Of a DNA stretch of 43,294 bases, positions 1 through 7,637 are shown piece by piece. This DNA is from Verrucomicrobiales bacterium (GTDB taxonomy: Bacteria; Verrucomicrobiota; Verrucomicrobiia; Verrucomicrobiales; DEV007). The first letter of the stretch is position 1; each line of letters starts with the position of its first letter. A program made the position numbers and the translations under genes. The notes below the pieces were generated by a model that did no database searches, was not told the origin of the DNA, and saw nothing but the letters and a program-made list of their open reading frames with translations. The stretch covers positions 1 to 43,294 of the forward strand of contig JAKISY010000030.1 in NCBI GenBank assembly GCA_021648365.1. The letters are read 5' to 3'.

Positions 1-124
1 CGTCTATCTTCACTGCGTTCCGGTTGTGGTTCGATTCTTCAATTTTAGAAAAGCATCGAGCCGTGCGCCTTTGCATGTGAGACCTTGACTAAAACACACG
101 AGAAGCCCCCTTAACTAAGTGCCA

Positions 125-514
125 TTGGGGTAAGACGTAGGGAAAACCACAGATTACGCAGAGAGATGCGGATGAAGAGTTTTAACCACGGAGGTCACAG
201 AGGTAGGAGGGGAGTGATGAGTGATGAGTGATGAGTGATGAGTGATGAGTGATGAGTGATGAGTGATGAGTGATGAGTGATGAGTGAAGCCGAACCGGAA
301 TGTAATGGAGATAGACGGAGTTAAACCGTCGGAGGGGATTTCTCGAAGGCAAATGGGCGCAGATGAAGAGTTTTAACCACGGATTTCACGGAGGACACGG
401 ATAAGAAAGAAGAGATGTGTAAAGTAGTGCGGGTATCCTCACCCGCTGAGCGCAACGAGACTTTTTGGGTGGGAAGATTTTGACCGCGGATAGCTCGGAT
501 GGACACGGATAAGA
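125..514. repeat. Repeat-rich intergenic stretch with dispersed ACCACGG/ACACGGATAAG elements
   Basis: Short related elements occur at about 135-205, 371-412 and 481-514. The fullest copies follow the pattern ACCACGGAT, then CACGG, then GACACGGATAAG. The same family recurs at 1921-1960, 2651-2720 and 18756-18796. At 294-319 there is a motif (CCGGAATG ... GATAGACGG) whose reverse complement resembles bases 1-25 of the window. No credible gene lies in bases 1-498. These are small non-coding dispersed repeats of unknown mobility. Confidence 0.7.
212..288. repeat. Tandem 7-bp repeat, about 11 copies of GAGTGAT
   Basis: An uninterrupted array of the heptamer GAGTGAT runs from 212 to 281, with a final copy altered to GAGTGAA. 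The unit contains TGATGA, so every frame soon meets a stop and it cannot encode a protein repeat. It looks like a slippage-prone simple repeat lying between two dispersed elements. Confidence 0.9.
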
Positions 515-738
515 TAAGAGTATCTATTCATATATTTTGGACGCTGGCGTTTCATTTCTCTGCGTTTTTAAAATGGAGGTCGTTGAATGAGGGCTTGGTG
601 ATCGTATTCTGTGCCTGCTATTTGGTGGTCAACCAGATGTGTTGGACTGTTTACTTTTTCAGCACCAGCTGGGCACCGGGAGAGGGGTTTTCTGGATTTG
701 AAGCGTTTTCTTTTTTGCCCTATTATTCATTGCGATGA
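499..738 (+). CDS. Doubtful small hydrophobic ORF (79 codons)
   Basis: An ORF of 79 codons whose first codons (MDTDKI) come from the dispersed repeat at 481-514. The rest is hydrophobic and aromatic-rich, with a possible membrane segment near residues 30-52 (LVIVFCACYLVVNQMCW). I do not recognise a family. It may be a remnant of a small membrane protein or a chance ORF. No clear ribosome binding site precedes it. It lies upstream of hemF with a gap of about 100 bases. Confidence 0.2.
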   Translation: MDTDKIRVSIHIFWTLAFHFSAFLKWRSLNEGLVIVFCACYLVVNQMCWTVYFFSTSWAPGEGFSGFEAFSFLPYYSLR

Positions 739-843
739 GTCTGGTCAAGTGAGGTATCAAAGAAATCACGGAAAAAATGACTGAACTATGAATGGTCGCG
801 AATGATTTCTTGCGATGCACTTCAGGTTCTTTAACTTCGTGCT

Positions 844-1872
844 ATGTCTATATCTCCGTGCGCTATTGATGCTTTTAAGCTGGTTTCCGATTTGCAGTCT
901 CGCTTTGTGCGGGGGCTGGGAGCGGTGTCTTGTGAAAATGGGGCGAGCGGGGGCTTTGCTTTGACGGAGTGGTTGCGTGATGGTGGGACTCACGGCGGTG
1001 GTAATCGTTATACGGCGACGGATGCTGTCTTTTTCGATCGGGCTTCGGTGAATGTATCGCAGATCCATTATGGGGATTTGCCTGAAAAGAAGTTGGCTTC
1101 GGCGACGGCGATCTCGACGATCATTCATCCGCGCAATCCTCATTGCCCGTCGGTGCATATCCATATCAGTTGGACGGAGATGAAGGGCGGGGCTGGTTAT
1201 TGGCGTTTGATGGCGGATTTGAATCCTGCTGTTCAACATGAGGAGTTTCGTGATGAATTTGTGCGTATCATGCAAGAGGCTGCGCCGAGTCAGTATGAGG
1301 CGGGGGCGGCGCAGGGGGATAAGTATTTTTATATCCCGGCTTTGGGGCGACACCGTGGTGTGGCTCATTTTTATCTGGAAAGTTATCGCAGTGATGACCC
1401 TGCTGCGGATAGGGAGTTGGCTGAGGTTTTTGGGAAGGCGGTGATCGATGGTTATTTGGGGATTTTGACTAAGGCGGCGGAGAAGTATTCGGGGATTGAT
1501 GAGGCGGATCGTGAGGCGCAGTTGGCCTATCATACGCTGTATTTGTTTCAGGTGTTGACGCTTGATCGAGGCACGACTTCGGGGTTGTTGGTTCATGATC
1601 AGAATGATCTTGGTATCATGGGATCGCTGCCTTCACATGTGGATCGAGGCTTACTGGCGAGTTGGCGGGAGAAGGTGAGTGAAGTGCAGCGGGGTTTGGT
1701 GGAGGCTTTGTTGCGCGCGCTGCCTGATGGAGAGGGGGTGGTGACGGTGACGGATGAGGTGAAGTTGAAATTGGCGAAGGCGGTGCGTGGGTTTTATCAG
1801 GGGAATCCGGAGGCTTTGGAACTGCAGGCTTCGGGTGGGGTTATTCCGCCGACGGTTGAGAATCATAGGTAG
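844..1872 (+). CDS. hemF: Oxygen-dependent coproporphyrinogen III oxidase (HemF-like, divergent)
   Basis: The 342-residue product resembles the aerobic coproporphyrinogen oxidase family, which decarboxylates coproporphyrinogen III to protoporphyrinogen IX in haem synthesis, in the cytoplasm. Family blocks seen are HPRNPHCPSVHIHISW (about 95-110, matching the HP-x-NP-x-x-P-x-VH signature), GGAGYWRLMADLNP (about 115-128, where most members have W-F-G-G-G-x-D-L-T-P) and GDKYFYIPALGRHRGVAHFY (about 158-177, matching the Y-F-x-x-x-H-R-x-x-x-R-G-x-G block). It is some 40 residues longer than E. coli HemF, mainly at the C terminus, and the second block is clearly modified. The ATG at 844 has no strong Shine-Dalgarno. 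It stands alone, flanked by dispersed repeats, with no other haem gene in the window. Family assignment is fairly sure; catalytic equivalence is inferred. Confidence 0.82.
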   Translation: MSISPCAIDAFKLVSDLQSRFVRGLGAVSCENGASGGFALTEWLRDGGTHGGGNRYTATDAVFFDRASVNVSQIHYGDLPEKKLASATAISTIIHPRNPHCPSVHIHISWTEMKGGAGYWRLMADLNPAVQHEEFRDEFVRIMQEAAPSQYEAGAAQGDKYFYIPALGRHRGVAHFYLESYRSDDPAADRELAEVFGKAVIDGYLGILTKAAEKYSGIDEADREAQLAYHTLYLFQVLTLDRGTTSGLLVHDQNDLGIMGSLPSHVDRGLLASWREKVSEVQRGLVEALLRALPDGEGVVTVTDEVKLKLAKAVRGFYQGNPEALELQASGGVIPPTVENHR

Positions 1873-1887
1873 GAGGGGCGGGAGCTA

Positions 1888-2093
1888 CGGATGGCGAGGA
1901 TAAGAAGGGGAGAAGAATTTGACCACGGATAGCACGGATTTACACGGATAAGAGGGAGAGAAGAATTTGACCGCAATCGCAGCGTAGCGGAGATAGCTGG
2001 AGAAAACTATTCGAAAGCAAATAGCACAGCCGAAGCGAAGCGAAGACAGCCGGAGGAGATTACCCGAAGGCAAATTGACACGGATAAGAAGAA
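1888..2093. repeat. Dispersed repeat cluster between hemF and a lipoprotein gene
   Basis: Contains a full ACCACGGAT-AGCACGGAT-TACACGGATAAG element at 1921-1960, a second repeat type with AGCGTAGCGGAGATAGC at about 1983-2000, a third with AGCCGAAGCGAAGCGAAGAC at about 2029-2048 leading into CCGGAGGAGATT, and another ACACGGATAAG end at about 2077-2090. Variants of the third type recur at about 2590-2640 and 9488-9530. No gene is seen in this gap. Confidence 0.75.
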
Positions 2094-2103
2094 AAGAATA
2101 GAT

Positions 2104-2598
2104 ATGGTAATGAGGGAAAATAGGATCTTTTGGAGTTTGGCTTGGGTTTGTTTTCTGGGGGCTTGTTCAAAAGGGCCTGTGCTTCCTGATGGGGTTTCGC
2201 TTAGGGTGGCAGAGTCCAATGAGGTAATACTGACTTTGGAAAAGGATCGGGCGATGATGGTGAGGCAAGCAGGTGAGGGTGGCAGGATCGTGCTCGTTGG
2301 GAACTTGGATGGGGTGTTGTCGGTCACACAGCTTGAGCGAGGTGGAGATACTCCAGTGTTGGTTGAGTTTTTGGGGGCAGATGAGGCAAAGGTCATCATT
2401 GCTCGTGATGAAGGGAAATCTATTGTATGGGATGAGGACGGTGACGGTATTCCAGAAATGAAAATGGATAAAACGGGGAGTTACCGTCTGAAGAAAATTG
2501 AATGGGAAAAGATTGAAAAAAATGACAAGGGGAGGGAAGATGTCTCACGCCCGCTGCGCTCAAGACGCAAAGGAAAAGAGGGAGGGAATCGGGGATGA
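2104..2598 (+). CDS. Small predicted lipoprotein of unknown function
   Basis: The 164-residue product starts with a short basic segment and a hydrophobic stretch ending in a lipobox, L18-G-A-C21, which predicts lipid attachment at Cys21 and location in the cell envelope. The mature part is mostly beta-like and acidic, with DEDGDGIPEMKMD near residues 116-128 that resembles a calcium-binding or thrombospondin-type acidic loop. I do not recognise a family. The last 25 or so codons (SRPLRSRRKGKEGGNRG) are written in a dispersed repeat that occurs again in non-coding DNA at 3690-3741. The natural C terminus was therefore probably replaced or extended by repeat insertion. Starts at 2104 and 2110 are both possible. 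Confidence 0.6.
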   Translation: MVMRENRIFWSLAWVCFLGACSKGPVLPDGVSLRVAESNEVILTLEKDRAMMVRQAGEGGRIVLVGNLDGVLSVTQLERGGDTPVLVEFLGADEAKVIIARDEGKSIVWDEDGDGIPEMKMDKTGSYRLKKIEWEKIEKNDKGREDVSRPLRSRRKGKEGGNRG

Positions 2599-2740
2599 CA
2601 CAGCCGTAGCAAATCGAAGACAGATGGGATGAGATTGCCAGAAGGTAAATGGACACGGATAAGAGGGAGAGAAGAATTTGACCACGGATGGCACGGATTG
2701 ACACGGATAAGAGGAAGAGAGGAGTTTGACTGAGGATAGC
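2536..2740. repeat. Composite dispersed repeats overlapping a gene end
   Basis: At 2536-2580 lies a copy of the GATGTCTCACGCCCGCTGCG...GACGCAAAGGAA repeat, followed at 2590-2650 by the AGCCGnAGC...GAAGACAG type, then by ACACGGATAAG at 2651-2670 and a full ACCACGGAT-GGCACGGAT-GACACGGATAAG element at 2680-2720. The first part is inside the lipoprotein reading frame; the remainder is intergenic. The first repeat type has a second copy at 3690-3741. Confidence 0.75.
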
Positions 2741-2851
2741 AGGGAGGTTTCACATGGAGTCACAAAGGGGCAGTTGAATAGAGGAAATGGGGGATTCGCC
2801 ATGAAGGGCGTGAATTCCATGAAGTAGAAATAAGAAAAGGGACTAAATGGC

Positions 2852-3670
2852 ATGGAGGTAGTAAAAACTCAATTGAGTGATGCGGAGTTAGTGAAAATTC
2901 GTGAGGCTGCTGTGCCGGCATCCTTTTTACGGGCTTGCATGGGCTTGGTGGGTGTGTGCTTGGTGTTTGGAGTGCTCAATGAATTAGGGATTGGCTTGTA
3001 TGATAAGTATACTTTTTGGCTGCTGGGGGCTCCTGTGCTGCTGCTGTTGTTTTTGACGTGTCTAGTATGGGGAGTGAGGCGTCAAACACTTTGGGCATGG
3101 TGGGGCGCTATGCTGTTCTCGGTGCTGTTAGTTCCTCTTTTTCCAGTAGGAACTATCATTGCGTATTATTTGATGACTCGGCTTTGGGCGGATCGCGGGT
3201 GTTTTGATCGATCTACCAAGGTTGAACGAGGTGTTCAGAGAGAAATGAAGGTGCCTTCGGCAGAGTTTTTGCTATTGCTTTGGGTATTGAGTATTCCTTT
3301 TGCTGTGGGTGGCTATGCTGTTGTCGCGGACAAGTATGTGCCATCACGCGTGATTCGAGCGCTTCCTGAAGGGGCTACGGATGTCACGGAATATTACAGT
3401 GGAGCCAGCTTCACCGGTGACTTTGAGAGAATCATGAAAGCTCGTATTGCGAAAAATCAGGTTGAAGCCTACGCGATGAGATTGGGGGCAAATTCGCCTG
3501 TGGTGGGGAAGATGTCGTTGAGGAAACTGGGGTGGTTGGGTAAACCGACCGCTGGTGGGCAATGGTGGGATCCACCTAAAAAGCCGCTTTTTTTCCACTC
3601 AGAAGAAGGGTTTAGGAAGTTGGTGGGTTGGAAAAATGGCTTTGTTTATGTCGATGTCGTGATGTGGTGA
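2852..3670 (+). CDS. Membrane protein of unknown function
   Basis: A 272-residue protein not assigned to a family. It has an acidic cytoplasmic-looking N terminus followed by hydrophobic segments at roughly residues 25-45, 55-75, 82-107 and 138-160, so four membrane spans are likely. A soluble C-terminal region of about 100 residues follows, rich in Trp, Lys and Gly (KLGWLGKPTAGGQWWDPPKK). It lies 181 bases upstream of the following open reading frame. Both frames end in W followed by TGA and the same downstream string AAATGAGA, which may reflect an old duplication of gene ends. The start at 2852 (ATG) has weak AAGGG upstream at about 2838. No function is proposed. Confidence 0.6.
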   Translation: MEVVKTQLSDAELVKIREAAVPASFLRACMGLVGVCLVFGVLNELGIGLYDKYTFWLLGAPVLLLLFLTCLVWGVRRQTLWAWWGAMLFSVLLVPLFPVGTIIAYYLMTRLWADRGCFDRSTKVERGVQREMKVPSAEFLLLLWVLSIPFAVGGYAVVADKYVPSRVIRALPEGATDVTEYYSGASFTGDFERIMKARIAKNQVEAYAMRLGANSPVVGKMSLRKLGWLGKPTAGGQWWDPPKKPLFFHSEEGFRKLVGWKNGFVYVDVVMW

Positions 3671-3689
3671 AAATGAGAGAGGAGATGGA

Positions 3690-3741
3690 AGATGTCTCAC
3701 GCCCGCTGCGCTCAAGCCGCTAAGACGCAAAGGAAGAGAAG
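3690..3741. repeat. Second copy of the GATGTCTCACGCCCGCTGCG dispersed repeat
   Basis: The string AGATGTCTCACGCCCGCTGC followed by GCTCAAG and GACGCAAAGGAA matches the repeat at 2536-2580, here with an extra CCGCTAA insert. It is wholly intergenic in this copy. Confidence 0.75.
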
Positions 3742-3793
3742 AGAGGTTTGGATTTGATGAAAGTTGACAGTAAGGAAGGTTGGTGAGAAGACG

Positions 3794-4210
3794 ATGAAAA
3801 CTGATTTTGAGTTTAAGGAGTCTATTTATTTGATTCATGGGGAGTGTGAATTGGATCTGCATAATCAGTATGATTTTACGGGGGTGAAATATTCGATTGC
3901 GGAGCGACGGGTGGTGTTGACTTGGCGGAGGAGTGTTAGGTCTGGAGTTTCTAGCTCGATGCCTCATTTTGTGAGGATCAAGTTTTGTGCGGTGTCAAAA
4001 TTTCAGTTTTTGCCTAGAAGCGTGGATAAGCCTTTTACCGAGGATGATTGTTTGTTATCAGCTGGGTATTGGACGGGTGAAGATGGGGGGATTGGAGTGG
4101 TTGCTATTGAGGGAGGCGTTGATTCTAATTGGGGGCGGGCTTTTGAGTTCATGTCGGGGGCGGTGATTTTGGTGAAAGCTGAGCAAGGGCAAGTTGAGCT
4201 TGAATGGTGA
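3794..4210 (+). CDS. Hypothetical protein
   Basis: I prefer the ATG at 3794 (138 residues, starting MKTDFEFKESIYLIHGECEL) over a TTG 30 bases upstream, because the upstream codons look like random leader. The protein appears soluble, with alternating hydrophobic residues suggesting a beta-rich fold (VKYSIAERRVVLTWRRS, FVRIKFCAVSKFQFLP). No signal peptide, membrane span or known motif is seen. It is the last gene before the complex I promoter region. No function is assigned. Confidence 0.55.
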   Translation: MKTDFEFKESIYLIHGECELDLHNQYDFTGVKYSIAERRVVLTWRRSVRSGVSSSMPHFVRIKFCAVSKFQFLPRSVDKPFTEDDCLLSAGYWTGEDGGIGVVAIEGGVDSNWGRAFEFMSGAVILVKAEQGQVELEW

Positions 4211-4328
4211 AAATGAGATCTGCTGGATGGGTGGGTGGGTGCGGCTCTTGTGATTTTTTTACTGTAAGTGGACTTTTTTATGGCTAAAACGGTTCAGCTG
4301 TGCCGCTGCAGCCCTTATAAAACGGACT

Positions 4329-4346
4329 TTGTGAAATTTTTCACAA
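4329..4346. promoter_or_regulatory. Predicted Rex operator
   Basis: TTGTGAAATTTTTCACAA is an exact match to the known Rex-site consensus TTGTGA-N6-TCACAA. It sits inside a perfect 9-bp inverted repeat with a 2-bp centre (4328-4347). Rex represses when NADH/NAD+ is low and releases when NADH is high, and it controls NADH dehydrogenase genes in several bacteria. That a Rex protein exists here is inferred; no rex gene is in the window. Confidence 0.78.
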
Positions 4347-4353
4347 ATTCATC

Positions 4354-4382
4354 TTGCCGATGTTTTTGTCATCGTCGATAAT
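4354..4382 (+). promoter_or_regulatory. Sigma70-like promoter of nuoDEFG
   Basis: TTGCCG (4354-4359), a 17-base spacer and GATAAT (4377-4382) give a good -35/-10 pair, with transcription expected to start near 4389, 35 bases before nuoD. An alternative -10, TATAAA at 4316-4321, would put the start at the Rex site, allowing direct blocking; its -35 is poor. Confidence 0.6.
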
Positions 4383-4423
4383 CCCGCGACTTGGAACACT
4401 CGGAACTATAATCGTTTCTCGAT

Positions 4424-5683
4424 ATGGCAAAAACAGTTCAAGAAATTGAGGCACCAGATGCGGCGACTAAAACGGCGGCGCACGTGGATGCCTATCAGCA
4501 ATCGACGGAGGATATCGTCGGCGAAAAGTTGGTGCTGAATATGGGGCCTTCGCACCCAGCGACGCACGGGGTGCTACGTTTGATCCTGGAGTTGGATGGC
4601 GAGGTGGTGACCAAAGCTACGCCTGATATTGGCTTTTTGCATCGCGGCGATGAAAAGATCGCGGAGAACATGCAGTATAATCAGTTTATTCCTTATACGG
4701 ATCGACTGGATTACTTGGCTCCGTTGGCGAACAACGTGGCTTATGCGCTGGCAGTGGAAAAGCTGATGGATTGGGAGCTGCCGCCACGAGGGCAGGCGAT
4801 CCGGGTGTTGTGCTGCGAGTTGGCACGGATCTCGGCTCACTTGTTGGGCTTGGGGGCTTATGCGATGGACGTGGGTGCGTTGTCGGTGTTTTTGTACACT
4901 TTCCAAGAGCGTGAGTATATCTATGACCTTTGCGAGCAACTGACGGGGGCGAGGTTTACGACGTCTTATACGCGGATTGGCGGTCAGGTTCGAGATTTGC
5001 CAGAGGATTTCCCTGCTCGGGTGAGGAAGTTTTGTGAGGGCTTCTTGAAAACGCTACAGGAGACGGAGAATTTGTTATCGCGCAATAAGATTTTTATCGA
5101 TCGAACGCAGGATGTGGGGGTGATCACGAAGGAGGACGCGATTTCTTATGGCTTGAGTGGTCCGAATCTGCGTGGTTCGGGGGTGGAGCACGATTTGCGT
5201 AAGTCGAATCCTTACTTGGGTTACGAGAACTACGATTTTGATATTCCGGTGGGCGAACATGGGGATTCTTATGATCGCTATGCGGTGCGTATGGAGGAGA
5301 TGCGCCAGAGTGTGCGGATCATCCGTCAGGTGCTAGATACTTTGCCAGATGGTCCTATCAATGTGGTCGATCCGAAAAACATGCTGCCGGAGAAAGAGCG
5401 GGTGCTGATGAGTATGGAGGAGTTGATCCGTCACTTCATGTTGGTGACGGAGGGCATCGATGCGCCAGCGGGAGAAGTTTATTTTGCGGCGGAGAATCCG
5501 AAAGGCGAGCTTGGTTTTTATATCAATAGTAAAGGTGGCGGGGTGCCATACCGGATGAAAATCCGCAGCCCGTCTTTTTGTAACTTGAGTATTTTGCCGA
5601 AGATTTTGCCAGGGCACATGATGAGTGACTCGGTGGTGATCTTGGGTAGTTTGGATTTTGTGATGGGGGAGTGTGATAGGTAA
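4424..5683 (+). CDS. nuoD: NADH-quinone oxidoreductase subunit D
   Basis: The 419-residue protein is the 49-kDa subunit of complex I. It forms the quinone-binding cavity of the peripheral arm together with NuoB. Family marks include LNMGPSHPATHGVLRLILELDG (about 38-59), the GFLHRGDEKIAE block, RIGGQVRDLPEDF and the C-terminal GSLDFVMGECDR ending. The separate D form, without a fused NuoC domain, is present: the N-terminal 30 residues are a short unrelated leader. The ATG at 4424 lacks a Shine-Dalgarno. It opens the first nuo block, 37 bases before nuoE. nuoA, nuoB and nuoC, which usually precede it, are not in the window. Expression is expected from the promoter with the Rex-type site just upstream. 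Confidence 0.97.
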   Translation: MAKTVQEIEAPDAATKTAAHVDAYQQSTEDIVGEKLVLNMGPSHPATHGVLRLILELDGEVVTKATPDIGFLHRGDEKIAENMQYNQFIPYTDRLDYLAPLANNVAYALAVEKLMDWELPPRGQAIRVLCCELARISAHLLGLGAYAMDVGALSVFLYTFQEREYIYDLCEQLTGARFTTSYTRIGGQVRDLPEDFPARVRKFCEGFLKTLQETENLLSRNKIFIDRTQDVGVITKEDAISYGLSGPNLRGSGVEHDLRKSNPYLGYENYDFDIPVGEHGDSYDRYAVRMEEMRQSVRIIRQVLDTLPDGPINVVDPKNMLPEKERVLMSMEELIRHFMLVTEGIDAPAGEVYFAAENPKGELGFYINSKGGGVPYRMKIRSPSFCNLSILPKILPGHMMSDSVVILGSLDFVMGECDR

Positions 5684-5720
5684 GAATTTGGAATTTGGAA
5701 TTAAGAATTAGGGATTAAGA

Positions 5721-6221
5721 ATGGCATTAGAAGTTCCAGCAGATCTTGAGAAAGAGATTGATGAGAGGATCACGCATTATCCGGAGTCGCTCCGGAGTGC
5801 GGTGTTGCCGCTTTTGCATTTGATGCAGGAGCATTTCGGTTACATCAGCGAGGATGCGGTGGTGTGGGTGGCAGAGAAATTGGAGCTTGAGCCGATTCGG
5901 GTGCTGGAGGTGGTGACTTTTTACCCTGGTTTTCGTCAGAAGCAGGTGGGTAAACACCATATCCGAGTGTGCCGGACTTTGTCTTGTGCGATGGCTGGCT
6001 CGGCGGAGTTGATGGATGAGTTTTGCAAAAAAACAGGTATTGATCGTTCGAGTGTTTCGCATCACGATCCGATTGCGGTGAGTGAGGATGGCAAATACAG
6101 CATTGAGTTTGCTGAATGTCTGGCAGGTTGCGGCACGGGGCCGGTGTGCATGGTGAACGATGATTTTCATGAACTGGTTGGGGCGGAGAAAATGGAGGAA
6201 ATTCTTAAAAATTGCGACTGA
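5721..6221 (+). CDS. nuoE: NADH-quinone oxidoreductase subunit E
   Basis: The 166-residue protein is the 24-kDa subunit of the NADH-oxidising module. It has a helical N terminus and a thioredoxin-like [2Fe-2S] domain. The four ligands of cluster N1a are seen as C84-x4-C89 (VCRTLSC) and C133-x3-C137 (ECLAGC), followed by the family string GTGPVCMVND. It begins at ATG 5721 after a short A/T-rich spacer containing repeated GGAATT/AAGAATTA words. Its stop TGA shares one base with the ATG of nuoF, so E and F are translationally coupled. Confidence 0.96.
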   Translation: MALEVPADLEKEIDERITHYPESLRSAVLPLLHLMQEHFGYISEDAVVWVAEKLELEPIRVLEVVTFYPGFRQKQVGKHHIRVCRTLSCAMAGSAELMDEFCKKTGIDRSSVSHHDPIAVSEDGKYSIEFAECLAGCGTGPVCMVNDDFHELVGAEKMEEILKNCD

Positions 6222-7630
6222 TGGCTAAGGTGAAATACATCGCGGGCAAAGAACCGCACGCTAAAGAGCATCGGATGATCTTCAAGAATGTGGATCGCGA
6301 GGGCTGGGATGTGTCGCTGAAGACTTACGAGAAGGAGGGCGGCTACAAGCAGCTCGCCAAGGCTCTCAAAATGGAGCCGAAGGCGGTGCAGGATGAGGTC
6401 AAGGCTGCTGGGCTACGAGGTCGCGGTGGCGCGGGTTTCCCGACGGGAGTGAAGTGGGGTTTTGTGCCGCCAAACAATACTAAGCCGGTGTATCTGATCT
6501 GCAATGCGGATGAGTCGGAGCCTGGCACGTTTAAGGATCGTTATATCATTCATCAAGATCCGCATCAGTTGATCGAGGGGCTGATCATCTCGGCGTATGC
6601 GGTGGGGGCGCATTTGGCTTACATTTATATCCGTGAGGAATTCCCAGAGGGTGCGAAGATTCTAGAGGCTGCGATCGAGGAGGCGCGTAAGAAAAAATAC
6701 ATTGGCAAAAATGTGCTTGGCAGTGGTTTTGAGCTGGAGGTGTATGTGCATCGCGGCGCGGGAGCCTATATTTGTGGAGAGGAAACGGGACTGATCGAGT
6801 CGTTGGAGGGCAAGCGCCCTTATCCACGAATCAAGCCGCCCTATTTCCCAGCGGCGATGGGTTTGTATCTTTGTCCGACGATTGTTAATAATGTGGAGTC
6901 GCTGTGTCATGTGAAACACATCATCGACATGGGAGCGACGGCTTATGGTAAGCTCGGCACGCCGCGCAATACCGGCACGCGTATTTTGTGTGTCAGTGGC
7001 GATGTGCAGAGACCTGGGTACTACGAAATTCAGGTGGGCAAGGTGACGATGGGAGAACTCATCAATGATATGTGTGGAGGCATGAAAAAGGGGCGCAAGC
7101 TGAAGGCGGTGATCCCTGGCGGTTCGTCGTCGAAGATTTTGCGTGCGGATGAGAAGTTCACTCTGAAAAAAGGGGATAAGGATGTCGTGATTGGTCTCAA
7201 GGACATTCCGATGGATTTTGACTCGCTGATGGCATGCGGTTCGATGGCGGGGTCGGGTGGAGTGATCGTGCTGGATGACAGTCGCGCGATTTCTTGGGTA
7301 TTGAATAATTTGAATACCTTCTATGCTCACGAATCTTGCGGGCAGTGCACGCCGTGTCGTGAGGGTTCGGCGTGGATGAAAAAAATCACCGACCGGATTG
7401 TCAGTGGCAACGCATCTCCTGAGGACGTGGATACCTTAGAGTCGGTGGCGTATAACATCGACGGCAAAACCATTTGTGCTTTTGGTGAAGCCTGTTCGTG
7501 GCCGACCGAAGCGATGGTGGCAAAATTTCGCGATGAACTGATAGGCGATACCGATGGCAAAAATGCCAACCGTCCTGTGAGTAAGGAAACGCAGCAAGCT
7601 GCTAAGAATTTGAAAACTTTGAATACTTGA
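6221..7630 (+). CDS. nuoF: NADH-quinone oxidoreductase subunit F (NADH- and FMN-binding)
   Basis: This 51-kDa subunit (469 residues from the ATG at 6221) binds NADH and FMN and carries [4Fe-4S] cluster N3. The glycine-rich GRGGAGFPTGVKWG (about 67-80) and CNADESEPGTFKDR (about 94-107) form the FMN/NADH site. GAYICGEETGLIESLEGK is the second nucleotide-site block. The cluster ligands are C373-x2-C376-x2-C379 (ESCGQCTPC) and C419 (TICAFG). A TTG nine bases upstream extends the frame, but the ATG fits both the TGATG overlap with nuoE and the usual length. nuoG follows after seven bases. Confidence 0.96.
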   Translation: MAKVKYIAGKEPHAKEHRMIFKNVDREGWDVSLKTYEKEGGYKQLAKALKMEPKAVQDEVKAAGLRGRGGAGFPTGVKWGFVPPNNTKPVYLICNADESEPGTFKDRYIIHQDPHQLIEGLIISAYAVGAHLAYIYIREEFPEGAKILEAAIEEARKKKYIGKNVLGSGFELEVYVHRGAGAYICGEETGLIESLEGKRPYPRIKPPYFPAAMGLYLCPTIVNNVESLCHVKHIIDMGATAYGKLGTPRNTGTRILCVSGDVQRPGYYEIQVGKVTMGELINDMCGGMKKGRKLKAVIPGGSSSKILRADEKFTLKKGDKDVVIGLKDIPMDFDSLMACGSMAGSGGVIVLDDSRAISWVLNNLNTFYAHESCGQCTPCREGSAWMKKITDRIVSGNASPEDVDTLESVAYNIDGKTICAFGEACSWPTEAMVAKFRDELIGDTDGKNANRPVSKETQQAAKNLKTLNT

Positions 7631-7637
7631 TGATTCG

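Larger units (their letters stand above)
4309..4390 (+). promoter_or_regulatory. 82-bp duplicated control element, copy 1 (upstream of nuoD)
   Basis: Aligned without gaps to 11047-11128, 73 of 82 bases are identical by hand count. The core of the element (a 36-base block with TATAAAACGGAC and the Rex-type palindrome) is fully conserved, as is the GTCGATAATCC block. The position just upstream of the first gene of each nuo block makes a shared promoter-operator region the simplest reading. Confidence 0.85.

Noticed and set aside
766..1596. Long minus-strand ORF of 276 codons opposite hemF
   Set aside because: It is the antisense shadow of hemF, rich in Arg, Ile and Thr with no recognisable motif.
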